Both the position numbers and the translations under genes were made by a program. The notes under the pieces were generated by a model that ran no database searches, was not told where the DNA came from, and saw only the letters and a list, made by a program, of their open reading frames with translations. Positions 20,329-29,968 of a stretch of 64,000 nucleotides of DNA are shown one piece after another (positions within the stretch are counted from its first letter, which is position 1; each line of letters opens with the position of its first letter). Source of the stretch: Isochrysis galbana (Eukaryota > Haptophyta > Isochrysidales > Isochrysidaceae). The stretch lies in contig CM030944.1 of NCBI GenBank assembly GCA_018136815.1, positions 1,878,145 through 1,942,144 of the forward strand, written 5' to 3'.

Positions 20329-23300
20329 TCAGCCCCGCTCGCTGGGCGCCACGCGACTGAGCAAATGCTGCTCCATCCGCATGCCCAGTTTAGTCCACGA
20401 GCTGCGCTTGCTCTTGTCCGCGTTGGCGCCCTCGGACAGTGCGCTCGGCTCAAAGGTGTCTCCACCTGGGGATAGCACGCAGGCGAGCGGGATGACAGGC
20501 TGGTCGGCTAATGAGCGCCCTCACTAGGCGGCGATGGCCGCCTTTCGTGCAGCTGGGCACCTCACCTTTAGCGAGCATCTCGGCATATTTGGCGGCTTCT
20601 GAAACCCGCGCAAAGTGATTGTCCTCGCCGAGCAGGTCAAGAAGTCCTGACGCCTTGAGCCGCTGGCGCACCTGCAAGGATCAGCCAAGCACGTCTGGCC
20701 TCACGGGGCACGCTCGTTCGGCCGACGCGCTTGCAGACCGTGGCCGTGCGTGGGGGTCGTGTCGTGTCGTGTGGGGAGGACGTCGGCCGGTGCACGCGCC
20801 TGCGACTTGCAGCTGGACACGATGAGCGTGATCGAGCGCTCCTTGAGCTCTCGCACAAGATCCCGCAGCATGCGCAGCCCCGTCGTGTCGACATTGTTCA
20901 CGCCCGCGAACTCGAGGACTATCACGTGTAGGGCTCGTCTAGTGGTCTCCTGCGCAAACGCTCCGGCGGCGCCCTCCGACACGGCCACGAGGGGCGCTGG
21001 CGCGTGCGACCGCTGTTCGCCCTCGGCAGGGTGCGTGCGGACCGGCCGAGTCGGTGGTGCCGGCACGCACTCGGCATCGTACGCACGCACGTGCCCAAGG
21101 AGCGAGTCGCGGAAGTGGTCCGCATTGGCAAAGTGTATAGACGCGTCCCAGCGGAAGATGAGCGTGTGCGGCGGCGCGCGCGCCTCGGGGTACAGCCGGC
21201 GCGAACGGTAGACGGCCGTGCCCGGCACGCGTCCGAGCACCGCATGGTGCGGCCGCATCGAATTCATCACAATCATCAGCATGGAGCCCCCCACCGACAG
21301 GAGGATGCCCAGCTGGACGCCCAAGGTGAGTGTCGTGGCAAAGGCGACCACCCAGAGAGCCGCGTCGGCCCGGGAGACGCGCGCGATCTGGCGCACGTGC
21401 CCCGGATCGAAGAGCGAGGCCACCGCACAGAAGATGATGGCGGAGAGGGCCGCGTACGGCAGCCACTCGAACGCGGGGGTCAGGAGCGTCACTACTAGCA
21501 GGATGACCGCAGCCTGCCAGAGCCCATGCGCTGGCGTGCACACCTCACCTGCGAGGCTCGCAACTAGCGCCGAGCGCGATAGCGACGCTGAAGCTGGATA
21601 TGCCGAGAAGAAGGAGCCGACAACGTTGCACATGCCCAGAGAGACGAGCTCCTGTGCGGCGGGCACGCGCCGGTGGGGGTGGTGAGAGTTGGGGGGAGAG
21701 CGCCTAGTGGTGGCATCGACATGCGATCGCGTCGCGGCGGCGCACTTGGTTTGTGTCCACGCGGTATCCGAACTTGAGCGCAAAGGGCTTGGCGACGCTG
21801 ATAGTTAGCACGTACGAGAAGACGGCGACGAGCAGAGCGGGGCGTACGAGATTCAGCGCGAGCGACCCGCTCTCGCCAAGCTTGAAGGGCCAGCCGGGCG
21901 CGGGCAGCCCCGGCGGGACACTACCCACAGTGGGCACGCGCGGAACGCCTTCGGACGAAGTCGTCAATGTGAAGACAACCGAAAGGACAACGACGATCAG
22001 CTGTTCGGGGAGCCTAACTGAAGGGCAACAGAGCGTGTTCAGCTTGCGAAACGCCTTGAGCCCCCCAAAAGACGCAAGACCCACGCCGAGGGCCCACGGG
22101 TTGGTTTGACCCGCATGGAGCGCGACATAGTGCAGCGACTGGAAAATTGTGCCCCGTGGCACGTCGAACCCCACGACGTGCTTCAGCTGGGAGAGGGCGA
22201 TGAGGATCGCGGCCGCCGAAGTGAAGCCCGAGAGCACCGGGTCGGAGAGAAGGGAGACGATGAAGTCTGTGCGCGCGAAGGGCCGCGGCCGGAGTGAGAC
22301 GGCGGATGTTGGGGCGCCAGCGGCGCGCATAGGCTATATCCCGATGCACACCTGCCCTAACCACAGCCATGAGGAGGTGGATAGCCCCGACCATCGCAGA
22401 GAGGAGCACGACCGCCTCGCAGTACGCCTCTGTTTGCGTCGGTTCGACGACTTGGGACACCGAGTCGGCCACGAGCATCGATATCAGCGCAAACGGCCCG
22501 AGCGAGACGTGCCTCGCAGATGTGAGTGGCGCAAAGACAACAAGCGGCAGCAAGGAAGAGTAGAGGCCATATGTGGGCGGTAGCTCGGCTAGGAGTGCGT
22601 ATGCGATCGCCTACGAAATTCCCAGGGAGAACGCACGTTCACTCATCGCCAACCGTGCTCAAGCTCCAACGTCATGTGCCGGCCACGAACTACGCTCACC
22701 TGAGGGACCAAGACGACACCCACGGTGATGCCGGTGCGCATGTCGGTCCACAACAGCTTTCGCGCGTAGCACCGCGCCCAGCCGAGGCACGGCAATCTTC
22801 GCTCAACCTGTATGAGCATCCATGGCGCACACACCCGGAAGACGACTTGCTTGTGATGTTGGGGCAGTAGCGGCAGCCCACGTCGTCGACCGCACCAGCG
22901 CAAGAGACGCGCGCATCTGCGGCAGTTGCGCTCATTTGTCGGCTCTGTGGTGTCGACGTCGCTCCATTCGTCGGACTCCTTGTGCTGCACCGCGCTATCC
23001 GTTCCTTCGGGCCGCCGCTCCCGCCGCGATGCCTTCGCCCCTTCCTCGCAGACAGAACGACCCCTGGGGGCAGAAGTGTCACCAACATCTTTGGCCGAGG
23101 CGGACCCGGCCTGTCCCTCAGGTGGGCACGACCCCTGCGCCGCGTTCCTGGTTTCCTGTACCTCCCAGCATCCCGAAGGACCCCTGCAGCCAGAGGTGCT
23201 CCCGAGAGCTCCAGCCAAGGGGACATCCACATCCAGCCACCGCTGCCCGCCGGCGAAGGCGCGTCGCGGCGAGGCAGAAGGGCCCCCGCAACCTTCCTCC

Positions 23301-23689
23301 CCATCGTCCGAAGGCCGCCCACAGCCAGAAGTGCGCCCATAGGTAGAATGGCTCTCGCGAGCCTTGGCCGACGTGGCGTCCGCCCCCGGAGCCTGCTCGC
23401 ATCCGGCGTCGTCATGTGGCGACGTGAGGAAGCCCCCCTCCTCGTAGCCAGAATATCCCTCACAGTGAGAAGGGCCCCCGCGAGCATGCTCCTGCCCGCA
23501 GCCAGAAGATCCCTCACTCTCAGAAGGGCCTTCCACAGGCTGTGGGCGGCTGTGGGCGGCGGTGGGCGGCGGCGTAGGGAAGCCCTCATCGATTGTGGGC
23601 ACCAGCTCGAGCTCGTCCAGCTGCGGCGCACGCGCCACACCGCCTAGCCCCTCCGCCGGCGTGCCACGAGGAGAAGAGAGCGACTCCAT
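20329..23689 (-). CDS. SulP/SLC26-family sulfate or anion transporter with STAS domain
   Basis: Six exons are inferred: 23689-22700, 22610-22352, 22266-21746, 21651-20800, 20671-20566 and 20465-20329, giving 954 residues with all phases closing. Exon 1 adds an unusually long Ser/Gly/Pro-rich cytoplasmic N-terminus (about 300 residues) before RTGITVGVVLVPQ. Membrane-domain signatures then follow in order: AIAYALLAELPPTYGLYSSL, HVSLGPFALISML, SGFTSAAAILIALSQLKH and ELVSLGMCNVVGSFFSAYP. The STAS domain carries VIVLEFAGVNNVDTTGLRML. The intron between exons 4 and 5 (20672-20799) has a GC donor (CAG/GCGCGT) with a normal AG acceptor; the other four are GT-AG. Proton- or sodium-coupled sulfate uptake is the likely role, but substrate specificity cannot be read. 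Confidence 0.92.
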
Positions 23690-23696
23690 CGGCCGC

Positions 23697-23699
<3 letters not shown>

Positions 23700-23735
<36 letters not shown>

Positions 23736-23752
23736 CCCCCCCCCCCCCCCTC
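23700..23752. promoter_or_regulatory. CT/C tract at the SulP start
   Basis: (CT)n followed by a run of 18 C lies about 10 nt 5' of the SulP ATG, so it reads G/GA on the coding strand. It is the closest of the start-associated tracts. Confidence 0.5.
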
Positions 23753-24034
23753 TCTCCCCTTCCATCAACCCTCTATTCCCTCTCCCTCTTTCTTTCCTTC
23801 TTCTCCTCTTCGTAACTTTCTTTCCTTCTTTCACCCGCCTTCTCTTTCTCCACAGCTCCCAAGAATGTCCGGTGTCTCTTTTCCTTTATATATATCTCCT
23901 GTTTTCTCTTTTCCTGCGCCTACTGTCCAGAAGAGAGAGCGGAAACGAAAGAAGAACTAACTTACCCGCTACGCTACACACTCCGGAGTACCATCAAGCT
24001 GCTTCACTATGTTCTTTTCTAAATTGAATGAAAA

Positions 24035-24062
24035 AGTAGAGGGCGGGAGGGAGGGAGGGAGG

Positions 24063-24102
<40 letters not shown>

Positions 24103-24620
24103 AGACTGAGCGGAAGGGAGAGTTCTCGTGGAATGGACGGAGAGAGGAGAGAGCCCCACCACACGGAGAGAGAAGGGGCCCGCGGGGAAGAAGAAGAGAG
24201 AGAGAGGGAAGAGAGGGAGAGGAGGAACGGAGAGAGAGAGAGAGCAGAGAGAGAGAGCAGAGAGAGAGAGAGAGCAGAGAGAGAGAGCAGAGAGAGAGAA
24301 AGAGAGGGGGGGGGGCGAGGGGGGGAGAGAGAGAGAGAGAGAGAGAGAGATCTCACCGACGGAGAGAGAGTATGTGCAAGTCCCAAGAATACTGGGAAGA
24401 CGAGCGCGAGGGGGATGACGGGAGGACCCCTCCAAGGGTTGGGACTTTTAAAACGTTTTCTCTGTGTGCAGAGAGAGAGAGAGAGAGAGAGGGGAGGGGG
24501 AAAGAGGGGGAGGGAGGGAGAGGGGGGAAATGTGGTGGGAGACGAGGGGGAGGGAGGGCGGGAGGAGAGAGGGGAGGGAGTCTCGAAGCTTCCCCCCCCC
24601 CCCCCCCCCCCCCCCAACCG
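24035..24620. repeat. GA-rich/poly-C low-complexity block
   Basis: A series of (GA)n, GGGA and GAGAGCA runs is followed by a pure C run at 24594-24615. The long Arg/Glu and Ser/Leu frames on both strands are artefacts. Confidence 0.95.
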
Positions 24621-24687
24621 CATTCTACGGGTAAAGTACAATGTACTCGGCCGGCGACAAACGACAAACGCCAAGATGCCAAGAAAG

Positions 24688-24848
24688 ATGGAGATGGGAA
24701 ATACGTATTTGCCGTACTTGTACTTGGCCAGAGGCCAAGTACATATGTATTTGACTGTATTTGAAGCGCGTCCTGGGTTGTAGGCCTCGAATGTACTTGA
24801 AATGTATTTGGCCGTAGGCCAATACATATGTATTTAGTATTTGGCAAA
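24688..24848. mobile_element. AAATAC-box MITE, inverted copy
   Basis: This is the reverse-complement homologue of 4701-4859 (roughly 85% by eye), starting GGGAAATACGTATTTG. The distal TIR is degraded. It directly abuts the 5' hairpin of the LINE at 24849. Confidence 0.65.
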
Positions 24849-27015
24849 CTATTGTTATAGTTTTAGCGATGGAGCGCGCGCCGACCGCTCCCACCTCCCA
24901 GCCCCCCGCCGTCACGACGCCCCAACGGGGCCGCCCCAAACCGCCGGAGCCCAAGCGCCCACAGGCCGCCGCGCCGCCTGACAACGACGTCGACATGACG
25001 GCACCACCCTCGCCTCCCAAGCTGCCACAGAACCAGGGAACAGGCAGAGTCCTGTTCCCTGGTGACAACCAGACCCAGGGCCCAGGGCAATGCCCTGCCA
25101 CCCAACCCCCCCGCTCCTCCACCAACTCAAGGACTCCCCATGGGAGGTGGCAGCTCTGCTGCCACCCCCATGGCGGCCACTCCTACCATCAGTGCACCCC
25201 TCGGGGGCGGGCACTTATTAACACAACAATCCATTTTGGGGGCCTTTGCGCCCTCAAACCAACAACCAACTCAAGCAGCCAGGACATACGCGCAAGCTGC
25301 GCATGGACACAAAGGGAAGGATCCAGCCCAGCAAGCCCAGCAGCCACAAGCCCAACAACCACAGCAGCCATCGCGCAAGCGGGCGGATCCACAATCGGAT
25401 CCAAAGCCGACTCTCCACAACACCACCCCCTTTGCTTCTCCTCCACCTGATGAGGAAGAGGAGCCCGAAGACACGCCTTTTTTCATCCAGCTAGCTCAGC
25501 TAGCTGATGACAAAAAGGACATCAAGAGCGAGGATGTCGCTACCTTCATGAAATTCCTCCTCTCTAGGCTGGAAGGCCTAGACGCAACTCCAAATGGCAT
25601 GGACAAGGGCCGCAAAGGCAAAGGCCCTTGGATCTTCTACGTCGATGAGGACGCACACGATCAATTCAAGGCCGCATACGGAGACAAAATTCACACAGCA
25701 CTCTCTGGAGTCCCGCACGAATTTGGAATCACCTATGGTGCGTTAACCGACTCGGCCCCTCGTAAGTCGAGCGCTATCCGGTCCTCCCTAAAAGAGGTGG
25801 CGACCTACATTGTTTTTCGCATCTTTGATCCGATCAAGGCGTTTAAGACCAAGACTAGGCATTTGGCTAACTCGCTCGAGCGCGAGGGTTTCCACGTCCT
25901 AAGGGGCAACCAACAGCGAGCCAAAACCTCACTCGAAGGAATCACGAAAGTTGAGTCCGGCAAGCGTCCAATCTGGCACTTTTATGTTTACACGGACACG
26001 TCGGCCTTAGGGCACCGACCGTTTCCCTCGAAACTTTCATGTGACTCTCGATGACGGAGAAAATTTCAACTTGGACTATGCGGTCCGATCATCAGTGGAG
26101 TGTGTGACTCCTGAAGGGGAGTTAGCCATCCATGGAGCCCCCGGAGGCTGCAAAAGATACGACAAGCCGTGGGCTATCTCATTTCTGCGTAAAAACCAAG
26201 TTAGCTTTCGCCAATGCACGTGCGAACAAGATAAGGCGAAAGCAGAGCAACGAAAGCGCCAAAGGGACGCAAGTAACGCCATGGACTACAGGGCCCTCAT
26301 GGGTCATGGGCCTTGGAGCGGCGGCACCATGCCGCCGATTCATGGCGGGCGAATGCAAAAACAACCGCATGAAAGGACGTCAAACCGTCCAATGCTCCTC
26401 CAGCCACGACATCCCCGGATGTTGGGTAAAGGATCCTACCACGGGCAAACAAACTTGTATGGTCAAATGCAATCTCAAACCTAATAAGGCTTATCCAGGG
26501 TACTGCGTGAACGGAGTTAGTTGCCTTTACCGTCATGGTGAATAGTAGAGACTTAAAGATTGCGACATACAATTTGAAGGGAGCGAAACATAAATTAGCG
26601 TCAACTCTAGCGCAAGCGAGACTAGGAGGGATCCATGTTCTGTACGCGCAAGAACTACACCATTACAGCGATGGGTGGCACCTAAGGGTGCAAGGTTTGG
26701 CCCGGTCCCTTGGTTGGGACTGGTTTCAATCCCCCGCGTCTAGGGGCGACCCTGGGAGCGGAGTGGCGGTAGCCATTAGAAGAGACAGAAGCGACGTAGT
26801 AGTAGAATCTTGGTCGGTAGTTATCCCGGGAAGGCTGGTAGTGGTAAAGGCAAAAATCGGGCATGAAACAATATCTTTCGCCTCAGTGTATCTAAATGCT
26901 CAACCAAATAAGCGTAAAGCAGACATCAAAGTCCTTCATGAGACATCGGAAATACTTTCTCACACTATTATAGCGGGCGATTTCAATTGCGTGGAAAACA
27001 TACATAGGGCTGGCA
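24849..27015 (+). mobile_element. LINE (non-LTR retrotransposon), 3'-truncated, ORF1 plus start of ORF2
   Basis: The element begins with a hairpin (AACTAT, loop TGTT, ATAGTT) and the ATG at 24869. ORF1 (24869-26545) is split over three frames, so it is inactive. It has a Pro/Gln-rich N-terminus, a central domain (WIFYVDEDAHDQFKAAYGDKI...) and two C-terminal CCCH-type zinc-finger patterns (C-x7-C-x12-C-x3-H and C-x11-C-x5-C-x3-H). ORF2 starts near 26535, overlapping the ORF1 end by about 10 nt, with an AP-endonuclease domain: KIATYNLKG, YAQELHH, GSGVAVAIRR, IIAGDFNCV. Homology stops near 27010, before the reverse transcriptase. Confidence 0.9.
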
Positions 27016-27154
27016 TGGCTTACCTAGCCCCGACATCGCGCGCCGCGCCGCGCGCCGCAGCCGCAGCCTGTCTCCTCGGAGCTGAAGAGGGCAAGAGAGA
27101 GGGCCAATTTACTGTGATGAAAGGCCCTGTTTATGTTAAAGAGTCGCATCCGCG

Positions 27155-27225
27155 CGACAACTTGTTCACCGAGTCAACTTGTTCACGGCGACAACTTGTT
27201 CACCGCGAGTGAACATGTTCAGCTC
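27155..27225. repeat. Three tandem ACAACTTGTTCACC words
   Basis: The words lie at about 27157, 27175 and 27190, followed by an inverted GTGAACATGTTC. They could form the terminus of a small element next to the truncated LINE. Confidence 0.6.
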
Positions 27226-27319
27226 TTGTCGTAAACGTTGCTGTCTACTAATAAAGAGGAGATTATATTGGATACTGGTAGAGAGCCCGGCGCCACGGCC
27301 CCAATCTTGCAGCCACTAG

Positions 27320-27700
27320 TATAGAGGGCCCAAACTTCTGGCAAGTTGGGCGAGCCACCCAAACTTGCAGAACAAGTTGTACAAGTATTGGATTGGGCCT
27401 ATATAATATACAATCTGATCAAGCAATAGTATTGCAATAGGTCGCGGCAAATTAAGCCCATAAGAAATAGCACTAACTACGGACAACTTTAGCACATCTG
27501 GTAGTGAGCGCGCACGCGGAGGACGGCGTTTATAGGCACTACACGCATCACACGCATATAGTAGACCAAAATGGCGTGAACTCAACGCGAAACTATGCAC
27601 AACTTGACACAAAACTTCAGGGCTCGGTGCGAAACTTCCGCGAAACTTTTGCACAAAACTTTGGGCGTTCGGACGCAAAACTCTTACCAGGCCCTAAGCA
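27320..27700. repeat. AAACTT/AAGTTT box cluster
   Basis: At least eight AAACTT or AAGTT words lie in 380 bp. The left boundary AGAGGGCCCAAACTT is the exact reverse complement of AAGTTTGGGCCCTCT near 53590, another AAGTTTGGG cluster. I infer a small DNA-transposon family with subterminal repeats. Confidence 0.55.
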
Positions 27701-28018
27701 AGGCTCGTCTCACTCTTGGAGATGGCCTGCGAGGGCGCGCCGGCAGCTAGCGCGGAATGCGGTTCTTGCGGGGAGCTCATGGAGCTTTCCTCGGGGGTGA
27801 CTACGGGCATGGTGATCGACGCACGACGTACGACGCACGGAGGGCGCGGAAGTGTGGAAGGAGGCTTGTGGGAGGTGGTGGCAGGCGACTGGGGGTGGCT
27901 CAGGCGCGTGCTTGACTTGTATTGACTCGTTGACTCGGGGTATAGACTCAGGAACTCGGGGGGACTCGCTTGGGAACACGGTGGGCCTCGCCGAAGTTGC
28001 TACAAAAAGCTCGAGGGC

Positions 28019-28240
28019 ACAGAGCCACACAAACTAATCCAAACGGGGCGAAAACTAACCACACCTGGACGGACGGCCATGCGTCGGCACCAGGGCAACT
28101 CAGCAACGCGCAGACATGCGACAGAGGGGAGGCCGACACAACGAGGGCTGATCTCGTTGGGGAGATATGACCGATAGACGAGAGAAGACAAAAGACGGTC
28201 ATGGAACATTTGATGACATCAAGAGAAGGTAAGAGAAGAG
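28019..28240 (+). repeat. Direct repeat flanking the 0.5-kb repeat, left copy
   Basis: About 220 bp matches 28938-29166 in the same orientation (both begin with a CACAGA(G/A)CCACACAAACTA word). The pair encloses the second copy of the 0.5-kb repeat, an arrangement reminiscent of short LTRs or of a duplication with an insertion. Confidence 0.8.
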
Positions 28241-28767
28241 GGCCGGAGGCGACGGACGGCACGCCGAGGGAAAGAACCTGCCGCGGGGGGGGGGGGGGGG
28301 GCAGGGACCGAGGGCACGGCGGGGCAGCGTGGGAGGGCGCGAGGCCAATCTCGGAGCGAGATCGCGTCCTTTCCCTCGCGGAGCGCGGAGAGACCCCCCA
28401 CGAGATATCTTGGGACTACCGGAGAATGTTTTGGACGAATCTTCCTGCCGTCGGCCGAGGAGAGGCGGACGGAGAGAGAGAGAGAGAGAGAGTCTCGCAG
28501 AGCGACTGCAGAACGAGAAGTCGAAGTCATGCCGGTTTATTACCTTAAACGAGCCAACAATTATAGTAACAGCAAAACAAAAACAAAATTCGAATCGCAA
28601 AGTTCGAGACCAAAATCTGCAAACCTGGACTTGAGACCATGGGGAATCCGAATCTGTGTGCCTTGTGCGTCAGTGGCAACACGGGGAACTGTTCAATTGT
28701 AATTGTGAGCGCGCACCTTACACGAATATTCATGCCTACAGCCTTCAGATGGGCAGGAATACAACAT
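28241..28767 (+). repeat. 0.5-kb dispersed repeat, copy 2
   Basis: This is the homologue of 5093-5600, with a longer G run and a longer GA run. Confidence 0.85.
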
Positions 28768-28937
28768 ACGAGCGAGGAGGTAGACTTACGGTCGGAGGAT
28801 TGCAACGCGTGGCGTTGGCGAGTAGGGACGAGGCTAGCTAGCGAGCTAGTGGAAGAGAGAGAATGAGAATGAGAGCTTCTTAGGTCCGAGGTAGACACGG
28901 AAGACTACAGCACATGGACACGAAAAGTCTGAGGTCA

Positions 28938-29166
28938 CAGAACCACACAAACTAAACCAAACGGAGCGAAAACTAACCACTCCTGGACGGACGGCCAGGC
29001 ATCGGCACCAGGGCAATTCAGCAACGCGCAGACATGCGACAGAGGGGTCGGCACAACGAGGGCAGACCTCGCTGCTGGGGAGCTACGACGCTACGACCGA
29101 TGGACGAGAGAAGACGGAAGACAGTCATGGAACATTTGATGACATCGAGAGAAAGTAAGAGAAGAG
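28938..29166 (+). repeat. Direct repeat flanking the 0.5-kb repeat, right copy
   Basis: It pairs with 28019-28240; about 90% of positions match by eye. Confidence 0.8.
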
Positions 29167-29379
29167 GCGGTATACCATTCGACGAAACCTTGAGGCTTAA
29201 AATAACCCACAGGTTAGAAGTAAAAGCCTATCTTCGTATGAAGTACGACAACATGCGGCATGGGGATCGGGGCGGGGCGGGGGGCAAGGGCGTCGGGCGT
29301 GGGGGCGTGAGGGAGGGGGGGGGGGGGGGCGGGGGGGCGGGGGACGCCCGTGCCCCCCAAATTTCGATCAAATTTTTTT

Positions 29380-29460
29380 TATTTTGAGCCCAACCCCAAA
29401 TTTTACAAAAAAATTCTCGAAAGTCTGGCGTTTGCCAAGTTTCAAGTTTCACATGTAGGG
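29380..29460. repeat. Right end of a CACATGTAGGG element with AAGTTT boxes
   Basis: AAGTTTCAAGTTTCACATGTAGGG-type sequence ends at 29460. The terminal 11-mer matches the element at 8775 although the internal word differs. The left end was not found. Confidence 0.5.
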
Positions 29461-29802
29461 AGAGGAGGGCCCGGCGGCCCAGCGCGCTAGCGCGCTAGCC
29501 AAAAACAAAACTCATAGACGACAAATTTTGGGGATATTTGGGCAGGAGGACAGCTGGGGCAGGCGGCATCGCTCCGCGCGCGCGCGCGCGGGGGGGGGGG
29601 GGGGGGGGGGGGCACGTTAGGCTCTTTCTTGGGGGCCCAAGAAGAAAGAACACGTTGCGCCACTTTTCGCCCACGGCATCTCACTTCTCTCTTACACGCA
29701 CCTCATCCTGTACACGCTGCTTCTAAGCGCGCTTCAAGCCGGCAGCAAGGAGTTCAAAGTAACTGTAACTGTTACACCCCTTGGTGGGCGGATCTGGGGG
29801 GG

Positions 29803-29965
29803 CGGGGAGGGGCGGGGGGGGGGGGGGGGGGGGGGGGAGTTCCTCTCGGCTTCTTCGCGAGATGGAAAGGAGAGGGGGGGGCAGAAGAAGAAGAGAAGGC
29901 GGTGGGAGAGAGAGAGACTCGGTGCACTGTCGGGGGAGGGAGAGGCCCCTCTCTCTCCCTCACCG
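29803..29965. promoter_or_regulatory. G/GA tracts at the Hint gene start
   Basis: G runs (29814-29837) and GAGAGA stretches end just before the ATG at 29969. Confidence 0.45.
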
Positions 29966-29968
29966 GCA

